DNA of 64,000 bases. Origin: JAZDGX01 sp964482205. Lineage in GTDB: Bacteria; Eisenbacteria; RBG-16-71-46; CAIMUX01; WJJG01. Shown here piece by piece: positions 32,782 to 41,761 of the stretch (positions within the stretch are counted from its first letter, which is position 1; every line of letters starts with the position of its first letter). Location of the stretch: positions 222,818 to 286,817 of the forward strand of contig CAYZWI010000004.1 of the NCBI GenBank assembly GCA_964482205.1, read 5' to 3'. A model generated the notes under the pieces. It saw only the letters and a program-made list of their open reading frames with translations. It did not search any database and was not told where the DNA came from. The position numbers were made by a program, and so were the translations under genes.

Positions 32782-35262
32782 ATGGCTTTCGAGCCCTACG
32801 ATCCCCAACGGATCGAGCGCAAGTGGCAGGAGCGCTGGCAGGAGCGCAAGACCAACGAGCCGGATCTCGCCGGAGCGAAGAACCCGTTCTACACGCTGAT
32901 GATGTTCCCCTACCCCTCGGCCGAGGGGCTGCATGTGGGGAATGTCTACGCGTTCACCGGCGCGGACATCCAAGGCCGCTACCATCGCCTGCTCGGGCAC
33001 GAGGTCTTCGAGCCCATCGGCTTCGACGCCTTCGGCATCCATTCGGAGAACTACGCCCTGCGCGTCAACCAGCACCCGATGACCCTCGTCCCGCACAATG
33101 TCGCCAACTTCCGGCGGCAGCTGCGCATGATGGGCCTCATGCTCGACTGGTCGCACGAGGTGCAGACGACCGATCCGCGCTACTACAAGTGGACCCAGTG
33201 GATCTTTCTGCAGCTCTACAAGCACGGGCTCGCGTATCGCAAGCAAGCGCCGGTCAACTGGTGCCCCAAGTGCCACACGGTGATCTCGAACGAGCAGGTG
33301 ATCGCCGGGATGTGCGAGCGCCATCCCGACACTCCCGTCGAGCGGCGCAATCTGGAGCAATGGTTCTTCCGCATCACCGCCTTCGCGCAGCGGCTGCTCG
33401 ACAATCTCGCCTGGATCGACTGGTCGCCGATCACGACGACCGCGCAGCGCAACTGGATCGGCCGCAGCACGGGCGCGGATGTCGACTTCCCGCTGGAAGG
33501 ACGCGCGGATGCGCTGCGTGTCTACACCACGCGGCCCGACACGCTCTTCGGGGCGACCTACATGGTGATGGCGCCCGAGCATCCCCTGGTCGCCGAGCTC
33601 GCTTCGCCGGCCCAGCGCGAAGCGGTGGAGGCCTACACCCAGGCGGCGCGGCGCATGCGCGATGTGGAGCGGGTGGATGAGGCCCGCGAGAAGACGGGCG
33701 TCGCGCTGGGCGCGAACGCGATCAATCCCGCCACCGGACGGCCGATTCCCATCTGGGTGTCTGATTATGTGCTCATCGAATACGGAACGGGCGCGATCAT
33801 GGCCGTCCCGGCGCACGATCAGCGCGACTACGAGTTCGCGACCAAGTTCGGGCTCCCGATCATCCCCGTGATCCGCCCCGAAGAGGGCGAGCCGCCTGCG
33901 GGAGAGGCCTATATCGGCGAAGGGCGGATGGTGAATTCGGGGCCCTATGACGGCATGCCGTCCCAGGAATGCCTGAAGAAGATCATCCTCGATCTCGAGG
34001 CGAAGGGGGTGGCGAAAGGCAAGGTGCAGTATCGCCTGCGGGACTGGTGCATCTCCCGCCAGCGCTATTGGGGCCCGCCGATTCCGATGATCTATTGCGA
34101 GCGCTGCGGCATCGTGCCGGTGCCGGAGGACCAGCTCCCGGTCAGGCTGCCCGATCTCGAAGACTTCCGCCCCGACAGCCCGGGCGGAAAGCCCCTCGAG
34201 CGCGAGCCCTCGTTCTATCACACGACCTGCCCGAAGTGCGGAGGGCCCGCGCATCGCGACGCCGATGTGAGCGACAACTTCCTCGATTCGGCCTGGTACT
34301 TCCTGCGCTATCCCTCGGCCTTCGACGACACGCAGCCGTGGGACCCCGAGCTTGCGCGCAAGTGGCTGCCGGTCGACATGTATGTGGGCGGCAACGAGCA
34401 CGCCGTGTTGCACCTCATGTACACGCGCTTTCTCTGCATGGCCTTCAAGGACATGGGGCTGATCGAATTCGAGGAGCCCTTCGACAAGTTTCGCGCCCAC
34501 GGCCTGCTCATCAAGGAAGGCGCGAAGATGTCGAAGACCCACGGGAATGTCGTCAATCCCGACCAGTATGTGGGCCAGTATGGCGCCGACACGCTGCGCA
34601 TGTACCTCCTCTTCCTCGGCCCCTACAGCGAAGGAGGCGACTTCCGCGATTCCGGCATCATCGGGATCCGCCGCTTCCTCGAGCGCGTGCATCGCCTGTA
34701 TGGGGATGTGCTCGCGAGTGCGAGCGGGCCCGAAGGCGGCGGCGCGCCCGCCGGCGGCGCAAGCGCGGGGATTCCGCGCCGCGGAACGCTGGACAAGCCG
34801 CATGCGATCAAGCTGCATCAATCGATCAAGAAGATCGGCGAGGACATCCGCTCGTTCGGCTACAACACGGCGATCGCGGCGCTCATGGAGCTGCAGAACG
34901 ACATGCGCTCCGCGCCGGGGTTGGACGACTTCGCGCTCGATTCGTTTGCGATCCTGCTCGCTCCCTTCGCCCCTCACGAAGCCGAGGAGATCTGGGAGAT
35001 GCTGGGACACGAAGGCAGCGTGTTCGACGCCCGCTGGCCCGCGTACGATCCGGCCCTCACGGTGAAGGACGAGATCGAGATCGCCATCCAGGTGCTCGGC
35101 AAGCTGCGCGGCACGATCCTCGCTTCCCGTGACGCGGGCGCGGAGGAAGTGCGCGCGGCCGCGCTCGCCAATGAAGCGGTCGCCCGCCATCTGGAAGGAA
35201 AGCAGATCGTGAAAGTGATTCACGTCCCCAATCGACTGATGAACTTCGTGATCAAGCCCTGA
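32782..35262 (+). CDS. leuS: Leucyl-tRNA synthetase
   Basis: 826 aa. Start 32782 follows GGAGGT by five bases and matches the family N-terminus (YDPQRIERKWQERW). Class Ia: HIGH-type motif LHVGNVYAF, PVNWCPKCHTV zinc cluster, CP1 editing domain with TTRPDTLFGATYMVMAPEHP and VPAHDQRDYEF, RLRDWCISRQRYWGPPIPM, catalytic loop KMSKTHGNVVNP (usually KMSKS), and the anticodon-binding C-terminus. A short Gly/Ala linker (about 685-700) interrupts the helical domain. An upstream ATG at 32689 adds 31 unconserved residues. Single-gene unit with a 240-bp gap before it. Confidence 0.97.
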   Translation: MAFEPYDPQRIERKWQERWQERKTNEPDLAGAKNPFYTLMMFPYPSAEGLHVGNVYAFTGADIQGRYHRLLGHEVFEPIGFDAFGIHSENYALRVNQHPMTLVPHNVANFRRQLRMMGLMLDWSHEVQTTDPRYYKWTQWIFLQLYKHGLAYRKQAPVNWCPKCHTVISNEQVIAGMCERHPDTPVERRNLEQWFFRITAFAQRLLDNLAWIDWSPITTTAQRNWIGRSTGADVDFPLEGRADALRVYTTRPDTLFGATYMVMAPEHPLVAELASPAQREAVEAYTQAARRMRDVERVDEAREKTGVALGANAINPATGRPIPIWVSDYVLIEYGTGAIMAVPAHDQRDYEFATKFGLPIIPVIRPEEGEPPAGEAYIGEGRMVNSGPYDGMPSQECLKKIILDLEAKGVAKGKVQYRLRDWCISRQRYWGPPIPMIYCERCGIVPVPEDQLPVRLPDLEDFRPDSPGGKPLEREPSFYHTTCPKCGGPAHRDADVSDNFLDSAWYFLRYPSAFDDTQPWDPELARKWLPVDMYVGGNEHAVLHLMYTRFLCMAFKDMGLIEFEEPFDKFRAHGLLIKEGAKMSKTHGNVVNPDQYVGQYGADTLRMYLLFLGPYSEGGDFRDSGIIGIRRFLERVHRLYGDVLASASGPEGGGAPAGGASAGIPRRGTLDKPHAIKLHQSIKKIGEDIRSFGYNTAIAALMELQNDMRSAPGLDDFALDSFAILLAPFAPHEAEEIWEMLGHEGSVFDARWPAYDPALTVKDEIEIAIQVLGKLRGTILASRDAGAEEVRAAALANEAVARHLEGKQIVKVIHVPNRLMNFVIKP

Positions 35263-35288
35263 GGGACGCAATCGCTGATGAGGATGTG

Positions 35289-36338
35289 ATGCCCGCTCGC
35301 ACGCCTCGCAAGAAGAAGGCGACCCGATCGCCGGCCGCCGCAAGGGTGCGCGGGACTACGCGCAAGAAAGCGCCTCTGCCTGCGCGTTCGCCGAGGCCCG
35401 CCCGGGCGCGCAAGGAACGCGCGGTCGTGGTCGCGCACGCGGGAGCGGGCGGTCCGCGCGCGCACTCCGATGCTTGCGAGCGCGCGTGCGAGGCCGCGCT
35501 GCAGCAGGTGCGACGAGGCGGGAGCGCCTTGGATGCGGCCATCGAAGCGACCGTCGTCCTCGAAGACGATCCGCGCTTGAATGCCGGCGTCGGTTCCAGC
35601 TACCGCCTGGACGGCCGCACGATCGAGATGGACGCCGCGGTCATGGACCACCACGGGCGATTCGGCGCGGTGGCGGCCATTCAATTCGTCCGCCATCCCG
35701 TGCTCGTCGCGCGCATGGTGATGGACACTCCGCACACGATGCTGGCGGGAGAAGGCGCCGGCGCGTTCGCCCGCGCGCGGGGAGTCGCGCATTTCCATCC
35801 CGACTCCGAACGGGCCAGGCGGCGCTACGAGCAAGTGCGGCGATTCTTCCTGCGTCATGAAGACGCCGGCGGCTTCGAGGCATGGATGGGCCGCGATCCC
35901 AGCGTCTACTGGAACTTCCCGAGCGACATCCGTGAATCGCTGCTGCGCGAGTTGCCCGACGAGGTGAAGGAAGGGGACACGGTGGGCGCGGTCGTGCGCG
36001 ATGCGCGCGGCGGATACGGAGTGGCGCTCAGCACCGGAGGCACATCGATCATGCTGCTCGGGCGCGTGGGCGATACGCCGATCATCGGCGCCGGGCTGTA
36101 CGCCGGCCCCGCGGGCGCCGTCGCGAGCACGGGAGACGGCGAAGAGATCATGCGCGGGCTCTATGCGAAACGCGCCTACGATTGGATCGATCTCGGAATG
36201 GAGCCGCAAGCGGCGTGCGAGCGCGCGGTGCGCGAGTTTCCCGAGCCGTACACCGTGGGGCTGATCGCGGTCTCCGCGACGGGCACCGGCGCCGCCGACA
36301 ATCGCACCATGCCTTGGGCGCACGCCTACCTGGATTGA
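35289..36338 (+). CDS. Isoaspartyl peptidase/L-asparaginase (Ntn hydrolase) with basic N-terminal extension
   Basis: 349 aa. Ntn hydrolase that self-cleaves and removes isoaspartyl dipeptides or asparagine. Autoprocessing site GDTVGAVV (Thr becomes the N-terminal nucleophile), GGTSIMLLGRVGDTPIIGAGLYA and STGDGEEIMR are family motifs; VAHAGAGGPR is the start of the fold. The first 46 residues (RTPRKKKATR, RGTTRKKAPL...) are Arg/Lys/Pro-rich and not part of the family, suggesting nucleic-acid or envelope contact, or a mis-set start. GAGGAT lies just before ATG 35289. It begins 26 bp after leuS. Confidence 0.88.
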   Translation: MPARTPRKKKATRSPAAARVRGTTRKKAPLPARSPRPARARKERAVVVAHAGAGGPRAHSDACERACEAALQQVRRGGSALDAAIEATVVLEDDPRLNAGVGSSYRLDGRTIEMDAAVMDHHGRFGAVAAIQFVRHPVLVARMVMDTPHTMLAGEGAGAFARARGVAHFHPDSERARRRYEQVRRFFLRHEDAGGFEAWMGRDPSVYWNFPSDIRESLLRELPDEVKEGDTVGAVVRDARGGYGVALSTGGTSIMLLGRVGDTPIIGAGLYAGPAGAVASTGDGEEIMRGLYAKRAYDWIDLGMEPQAACERAVREFPEPYTVGLIAVSATGTGAADNRTMPWAHAYLD

Positions 36339-36479
36339 CACGCGCGAAGCCATCCCCGGTCGGAGAGCGATCTGGGACACCATGCTCTGCGGCATGAACG
36401 GGGTGAACCTGCCTTGCTGCCTGCGGACAGGGTCTCTGATATGCTCGGGCGGTCAACGAGCGACCACGGAGAAATCCTC

Positions 36480-37265
36480 ATGCCTTCCCTGCATGGGCGC
36501 CGCGCGATCGTCACCGGAGCGAGCAAAGGCCTGGGGGCCGGGATTGCGGCGGAGCTCGCGGCGCGCGGGGCGCGCGTCATCTTGTCGAGCCGCTCGCAGG
36601 AGAATCTCCGCGCGGCGGTCCATGCGATCGGCCCGCAAGTCGAGGCGCCTCCCATCCCGATTCCGGCCGATGTGCTCGATCCAGCAGCCGCCGTTCGTCT
36701 GGCGGATGCCGCTCGATCGCAGTTGGGCGGACTGGACATTCTCGTCTGCAATGCGGGCGGGCCGATGCCCGGCGATTTCGAGGAGCTGAACGACGAAGAC
36801 TGGGAGGCCGCCTTCCGCCTCGTGCTGCTCGCTCCCATCCGGCTCGTTCGCGCCTGCCTGCCCATGCTGCGCGCGAGCGGGAGCGGGCGAATCATTCTCC
36901 TCAATTCGATTTCGGCCCTTCACCCGGTCAAGCGTCTGCTCCTCTCGAATGTCTTGCGTCCCGGACTGATCGGCCTGGCGCGTCACTTGAGCGGAGAGCT
37001 GGCTGCGGATGGCATTCTCGTGAATGCGATTTCCCCCGGCTTCTTCGACACGGAGCGCGCGCGCGAGGTCGAGCAATCGATCGCGCAGCGCACCAATCGC
37101 TCGCTGGAGGAGATTCGCGCGGAAACGCAGGTGGGCATTCCTTTGCGCCGCTTGGGCGAGCCCCAGGAGCTCGGACGGCTGGTGGCGTTTCTCGTCTCGA
37201 CCGAGAACACCTACATCACCGGTCAGACGATCGTCGTGGACGGGGGAATGATCGCGGCTCCCTAG
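36480..37265 (+). CDS. SDR-family protein lacking the catalytic YxxxK
   Basis: 261 aa from ATG 36480 (GGAGA upstream). Rossmann motif TGASKGLGAGIA (12-23), SSRS after beta2 (favouring NADP), NAGG at 91-94, and the C-terminal TGQTIVVDGGM. The Tyr and Lys that catalyse hydride transfer are replaced: LLLSNVLRPGLIG has Ser156 and Arg160 in those places. This SNxLR form recurs in a FabG-like SDR branch whose reaction is not settled, so an oxidoreductase function should not be assumed; a dinucleotide-binding or isomerase role is possible. Isolated gene between the asparaginase and the convergent mobB. Confidence 0.85.
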   Translation: MPSLHGRRAIVTGASKGLGAGIAAELAARGARVILSSRSQENLRAAVHAIGPQVEAPPIPIPADVLDPAAAVRLADAARSQLGGLDILVCNAGGPMPGDFEELNDEDWEAAFRLVLLAPIRLVRACLPMLRASGSGRIILLNSISALHPVKRLLLSNVLRPGLIGLARHLSGELAADGILVNAISPGFFDTERAREVEQSIAQRTNRSLEEIRAETQVGIPLRRLGEPQELGRLVAFLVSTENTYITGQTIVVDGGMIAAP

Positions 37266-37350
37266 TCGCCCGGCGCACGCCTTCGAGTGGAGCCCGCTAC
37301 CTGGATGAGTGCGGGGCAATCGAGAATCGGGGAGAGAGGCCGGCGCCGAA

Positions 37351-37965
37351 TCAACCGGCCGCGAACCAGGAGAGAATGATCTCGGCCACGCCTGCGCAAT
37401 CTTCCCACATGTAGGCGGGAATCGCTTCGCGTTGCCCCTTTGAGGCTGCGCTGCCTGCGTCCGCGTGCGCGCCGGCATTCGCACGCGCGCCCTTTTGTTG
37501 CAGGCTCACGCCCCAAGTCTCGAACGCTTTCTCGTCCGCCTTCACTCCCGGCCCAAGCACGACCGCGATCAACTCGCCGCTCTCCAGATGACGCGGCTCG
37601 CGCAGCTTGCCTTCCTTGTCGGCGGGCAGCACTTCGATCTTGGCTCCCTTGCGCTGCGACCATCCTTCAATGAGAACCAGATCGAGGCCGCCGAGGAACC
37701 GGCCGATCAACTCTTCGACCGCCTCCTCGCCCTTGGGTAGATCGAAGTGCAGCGTTCCCGCGACGGCGGTGATGCCGAGCGTCGCTTCCGCTCCTGCCTT
37801 GCGGTGCAACCAGGAATCGCTGCCTTCGCGATCGAGCGGATGGGGATGCGAGCTGTGCTTGACGGTGCCCACGCGCAAGCCGGCGCGTTGCAGCAACGGG
37901 ATCAAACGGACGGTCAAGCCCGTCTTCCCCGATTTCTTGCGCCCGACGATTTGAATGGCTTTCAC
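37351..37965 (-). CDS. mobB: Molybdopterin-guanine dinucleotide biosynthesis protein MobB-like GTPase
   Basis: 204 aa. P-loop GRKKSGKT (8-15), TVKHSSHPHPLDREGSDSW and DLVLIEGWSQRKGAKIEVL are the MobB motifs. MobB binds GTP and assists MobA in adding GMP to molybdopterin. A low-complexity Ala/Gly/His stretch (about 158-178) precedes the C-terminus. It lies 16 bp downstream of the MoaA-like gene, same strand, so both form one operon; no other molybdenum-cofactor gene is in the window. Confidence 0.93.
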   Translation of the reverse strand: MKAIQIVGRKKSGKTGLTVRLIPLLQRAGLRVGTVKHSSHPHPLDREGSDSWLHRKAGAEATLGITAVAGTLHFDLPKGEEAVEELIGRFLGGLDLVLIEGWSQRKGAKIEVLPADKEGKLREPRHLESGELIAVVLGPGVKADEKAFETWGVSLQQKGARANAGAHADAGSAASKGQREAIPAYMWEDCAGVAEIILSWFAAG

Positions 37966-37981
37966 GCTGACAGAGACCCGA

Positions 37982-38935
37982 TCAGAGCGGAGGCGTGGGC
38001 GATGCGGTCAGCATGGGGACCGCATCCCAACCGGCCAGCTTCGCCGCCAAGGATGTCTTCCGGCGGATCACGCGGTCGATGAAGGTCTCCGCGTCGCTGA
38101 CTCCGTTCGCGCTGCGCAGATGGCGAAGCACATCGAGGCCGCGTCCGAAGATGCAGCTCACGATCTCCCCCGCATCGGTGAGCCCGACGCGATGGCAATC
38201 CGCGCAGAAATGCTCGGTCACATTCGGAATGAAACCGACCGACCCTTCATGCCCCGGAATTCGAAAGACCATCGCCGGCCCGGAATTCGCGGAGGGCTCG
38301 ACCGGCTCGAGGTGATGCTCGATGGCCGCCATTGCTTCCCAGGAAGGAACGAAATTCTCAGGAGAAGGCAGGCGATCCTGCTCGACATTCCATTCGACGA
38401 AGCGCACCGAAATCGGACGCGTGGCGGTGAGCATCAGGAAGTCGTTCATCTCGTCCAGGTTCCAGCCGCGCTCGAGGACCGCGTTCAGCTTGACGGTGAG
38501 TCCCGCATCGAGGCAGGCATCGATCGCCTGGCAGACGGCCGCGTGTTCGCTGTCGTGCCCCCCGCCCGCAAACCGGTCGGGGCGCAGCGTGTCGAGATGG
38601 AAGTTCACTCCCCGCAGGCCCGCTTTCGCGAGATCGTCGATGCGGCCGTTCAAGGCCGTGCCGCCGGTGCTCAGCGCGACCCAGGAGATCCCGGACATTC
38701 CCGCGAGCATCGTGACGACATCGACGAGATCCTTGCGATTCGCGGGATCCTCTCCCATGAGGCGAACCCTGCGCGCGCCGCGGCTGATCAGGATCTTGAA
38801 CAGGGCCCGAATTTCGCGCGGCTCGGGAACCGAGACCGCGAGATTCTCGGGCCGCTTCGATTCGAGCAGGATTCCATCGGTCGCGTTACGCAGATGAAAA
38901 CGAATGTAGCCCAGGCCGGCTGCAGGAACGGGCAT
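37982..38935 (-). CDS. MoaA-like protein lacking the radical-SAM cysteines
   Basis: 317 aa, aligned with MoaA (GTP 3',8-cyclase) throughout, e.g. RVRLMGEDPANRKDLVDV, LSTGGTALNGRIDDL, LRGVNFHLDTLRPDRF, RFVEWNV. In MoaA the N-terminus reads TDRCNLRCVYC; here T19-D20 are followed by G-I-L-L-E-S-K-R-P, so the three cluster cysteines are Ile22, Ser26 and Pro29. The SAM-contact GGEP is GEDP (61-64). The C-terminal substrate cluster is intact: C244-x2-C247-x13-C261. It cannot do radical-SAM chemistry, but could still bind an Fe-S cluster and GTP-like ligand. The frame is uninterrupted and next to mobB, so it is conserved as a protein, not decaying. Confidence 0.9.
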   Translation of the reverse strand: MPVPAAGLGYIRFHLRNATDGILLESKRPENLAVSVPEPREIRALFKILISRGARRVRLMGEDPANRKDLVDVVTMLAGMSGISWVALSTGGTALNGRIDDLAKAGLRGVNFHLDTLRPDRFAGGGHDSEHAAVCQAIDACLDAGLTVKLNAVLERGWNLDEMNDFLMLTATRPISVRFVEWNVEQDRLPSPENFVPSWEAMAAIEHHLEPVEPSANSGPAMVFRIPGHEGSVGFIPNVTEHFCADCHRVGLTDAGEIVSCIFGRGLDVLRHLRSANGVSDAETFIDRVIRRKTSLAAKLAGWDAVPMLTASPTPPL

Positions 38936-39205
38936 TGCCGTCCTCCCTCAAACATTCACCGTGCACATGGCTCCGGCCGTTCGGATCGGCAGGCTGCGAC
39001 GGATAATTCTAGCGCGAAGCAGGAGGTTGTCAAGAGAAGGCCGCGCGAATGGACCGCATGCAAAGAATCTTTCGCGCGATCCGCTCCGTTCTCGTCAGCC
39101 GGAGAACCGCTGAGAACGGCGCCGATCCGCGCGGAGAATGTAAGGCCTCACAAATAATCCGCCACTCTGACGGGGAACCGGAGCCCACGGATGGGCCGGC
39201 TGCCA

Positions 39206-40207
39206 TTACCGGACCGAGCGGCTGAAGGCCGTGGAAATCGCGACCCTCAGCTCCGGCTCCTTCTGCCATTCCTTCAGAACCGGGAGCATCTCCGTCGGGT
39301 CGGCCCGCAGAAGATTCTGCAGCGCGGCCGCGGCGGCTCCCCACACGAATCGCCGTCCATCGGAAGCCAAGGACTTCAAGATCAAGAGCGTGCGTTCGCG
39401 ATCGACGGGAATGACCGGAGTCGCAAAGGCCATGCCCAGGTTCCAGCGTACGATTTCATCCATGGAGGGCAGCCAACGCTCAAAGCGTTCGAGCGTTTCC
39501 TCCGGATACACGCGCAGCATTCCCTGGCCGAGCGCGAATGGGCCGAGATTGCGACGGATATAGGGATCCCTGTCCGACATATGGGGCTCGAGCAAATCGA
39601 GAAGCGGCTTGGCCCATTCGGGATGGGCCGCATCCGCGACCGCGACCGTCGCAATGATCACCTGCCTGCGAACCGAAGGATCGGCATGCCGGCTCCAGAG
39701 ACGCATGTAACGGAAGTACGCCCGGAAGTTGGATCGGATGATGCGCGCCATGGTGCTGGCCGCATACAGGCGCACTTCGTGTTCTTCGTCCCGTGCGAGA
39801 TTGAGGGTCAGCCTCTCGACATCCTTGCGATGATCCTTCCAGAAGGCGTCGAGCAGCGCGCACGCGAGCTGGCGCGCCTGGACTTCCGGCCGAGAGGAAC
39901 ACAGGCGCGTCCAGATCCAGATCTTCCGCCGGCACGCGGCGCCGGCGGAGTCCCCCCGCAAACGCCGAATGATGCAAGTCTGGAATGCGTCCGATTCCGC
40001 GCCCGGCCGTTGGCGCTCGACTGCCACCATCGTCGCGATCAGCGCTTCGGGATCGTCGATCTCCAGCGTTCGCTCTAGCTGGGCTCGAAGATAATCCGGA
40101 ACGCCGTCATCGATCTCGACCCCGACGCCGCGATGGCTTGCCGCGGTTGCGGCTCGCCGTTGGACGGAGCGAGCGCCCCGCGCTTGGCTGAAGGTTCTCG
40201 TGACCAT
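39206..40207 (-). CDS. HEAT-repeat protein, DNA-alkylation-repair-like
   Basis: 333 aa from ATG 40207 (GGGAG six bases upstream); an earlier in-frame ATG at 40291 has no site. Helical repeats run from about residue 60 to the end: DEEHEVRLYAASTMARIIRSN, ADPSVRRQVIIATVAVADAAH, DRDPYIRRNLGPFALGQGML, with Trp/Arg patterns (DEIVRWNLGMAF) recalling AlkD-like alkylation-repair HEAT proteins. No catalytic residue can be named with confidence, so a scaffold role is equally possible. The first 45 residues are basic and Ala-rich. Confidence 0.75.
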   Translation of the reverse strand: MVTRTFSQARGARSVQRRAATAASHRGVGVEIDDGVPDYLRAQLERTLEIDDPEALIATMVAVERQRPGAESDAFQTCIIRRLRGDSAGAACRRKIWIWTRLCSSRPEVQARQLACALLDAFWKDHRKDVERLTLNLARDEEHEVRLYAASTMARIIRSNFRAYFRYMRLWSRHADPSVRRQVIIATVAVADAAHPEWAKPLLDLLEPHMSDRDPYIRRNLGPFALGQGMLRVYPEETLERFERWLPSMDEIVRWNLGMAFATPVIPVDRERTLLILKSLASDGRRFVWGAAAAALQNLLRADPTEMLPVLKEWQKEPELRVAISTAFSRSVR

Positions 40208-40877
40208 GAGCTCCCTGCCTCGATTCGCCCTCCCGGGCATGTTCGTCCACAGACTCCGCCAGGCGTGTGGAAAACCTCGGGAGTTATCCACGTCGCCTTG
40301 GGCCGCGGTGTCCGAGATTCACGCATCCGCCGAATCCGTCTGTCGACCGGGCGTCAATTCTCCTGACGCCACCGGACGGAATCCGGCAAGCGCGGGCCGC
40401 TCCCCTCGTTGTTTGTGCAGTGCGAAGCTGGGAAATCGAGAGTTACGAACCAGACAGCCCCTCAGGTGCCGCAGCCGGCGGACGATTTGCTGAGGAATCC
40501 CGCGCCGCTGTCAAACATCGCCCGCCTCAATCAGCGGAGCCATGTTTCGCACTTCGCGGAATCCGTGTCAACCTTCCGCCGAGACGCTCCGGTGTCGGAT
40601 CCCGGAAATTCCCACAGGTTTTCCACATCCGGGACCGATCTTTTTTCCCGCCTCCAGACAATGGTAGCACGATTCCCCGCGCCTTCGGGTTCCGAATTCC
40701 TTGCCTGAGGCTGCGAGCGGGACATCACAGCCCTCCTTCAGGCTTGGGACGACCTGGCAACTTCATGTAGGTAAGCCGGTTATGGGATCTTGCAGACGAG
40801 GGGCCGGGGGGCCATCCGTGGGCTCGAAAGCGGACCGAAATTCGGGACCATGGCGAAACCTTCGGAAATACAGTGCC
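40208..40877. other. 670-bp non-coding region with DnaA-box-like sequences
   Basis: The gap between two minus-strand genes has no credible coding frame. TGTGGAAAA at 40266-40274 (reverse strand TTTTCCACA) and TTTTCCACA at 40619-40627 both match TTWTNCACA exactly; TTATCCACG at 40284-40292 has one mismatch. A T6 run follows at about 40641. Chance expectation for two exact boxes in this length is well below one. It could be an origin-like or DnaA-regulated region, but no dnaA, dnaN or AT-rich unwinding element is seen. Confidence 0.35.
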
Positions 40878-41363
40878 TTATTCGCCGGTCCTTTCGGGAA
40901 GGCGCGTCCCAGGCGGGTTTCCGAGGTCCGCGAGATGATCGCGCAGCCAGGCGGGAAAGCTGACCGCCTCCTTGGTGCGGGCGTCCATGCAGGCGTGCGT
41001 CGTCGTTCCTTCCGCGCGCAGATTCTCGTTCGCCAGGATGGCGTAACCGAACACGATCGCGCGTGACCGCAGCTTGTCGATGTGGGTTTCGATCTCGATC
41101 ACATCGTCATAGAGGACAGGAGCGCGAAGACGAAGCGTCACCTCGACGAGCGGAAGGTTCATTCCCCGTTCCTCGACTGCGCGATACGAGAGCCCCGAGC
41201 AGCGCATGAACTCCGTGCGTCCCACCTCGAACCAGGTGAGGTAATGCGCGTTGTAGGCGATCCCCATGCGATCGGTTTCCGCATAGCGGACGCGCATGGG
41301 AAAGTGGCAAACCCACCTTTCAAGGGAAGAATCCCAATGAAGAGAGCCATGTTGCGCAGTCAT
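40878..41363 (-). CDS. YbgC/4-hydroxybenzoyl-CoA-type acyl-CoA thioesterase
   Basis: 161-aa hot-dog fold. RVRYAETDRMGIAYNAHYLTWFEVGRTEFMR carries the catalytic Asp (TDRMG) of the YbgC/4HBT class; YDDVIEIETHIDKLRSRAIVFGY completes the domain. It hydrolyses acyl-CoA or acyl-ACP; YbgC in enterobacteria sits with tol-pal, which is not the case here. ATG 41363 follows GGGGGA. Single gene with nothing in operon. Confidence 0.92.
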   Translation of the reverse strand: MTAQHGSLHWDSSLERWVCHFPMRVRYAETDRMGIAYNAHYLTWFEVGRTEFMRCSGLSYRAVEERGMNLPLVEVTLRLRAPVLYDDVIEIETHIDKLRSRAIVFGYAILANENLRAEGTTTHACMDARTKEAVSFPAWLRDHLADLGNPPGTRLPERTGE

Positions 41364-41761
41364 GATCCCCCCTGAGCGGCTTGAAGCTCTGGAAAACGGG
41401 CGCATGAGTTGCGGGGGCCTACCCATCCTGGTACACGCCAACGCGGGTGGAAGCGCCTTGGGGCCGCCGCCGGGCAAATCTAGCAAAAACGAGCGCAAGT
41501 GGCTGGCACTTTTCCGCTTGCCCGCCGCCAAACCCGAAACTTCGCCCCACAGGCCCGGAGCGCCGGGGAGGCGGCCGGACGGCGAATGCCTGGCCCCGCT
41601 CGGGTCAAAGGCGTTGAAATCCTCCGCGCTCCAATCGTCAAGACCCGCCCCCTTCCGGCCGCAAATTCTCTTGGGAGCTCTTTTCCACGGAAGGCCTCGC
41701 CTGGCCGGAGCGCGCCCCTGGCGGGCACGCCTGAGGAAATTGGCAAACCGGAGGAGATGGG
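41364..41761. other. Intergenic region between divergent thioesterase and CheD-like genes
   Basis: About 400 bp that must contain both promoters. GAGGAGATGG just before 41762 includes the ribosome site of the CheD-like gene. No hairpin or repeat stands out. Confidence 0.4.

Noticed and set aside
32470..35343. 957-codon minus-strand frame opposite leuS
   Set aside because: Exactly mirrors a complete leucyl-tRNA synthetase and has no recognisable domain; antisense shadow in GC-rich DNA.
37338..37363. Hairpin GGCCGG...CCGGCC near the mobB stop as a terminator
   Set aside because: The arm overlaps the mobB coding end and no T run follows on either strand.
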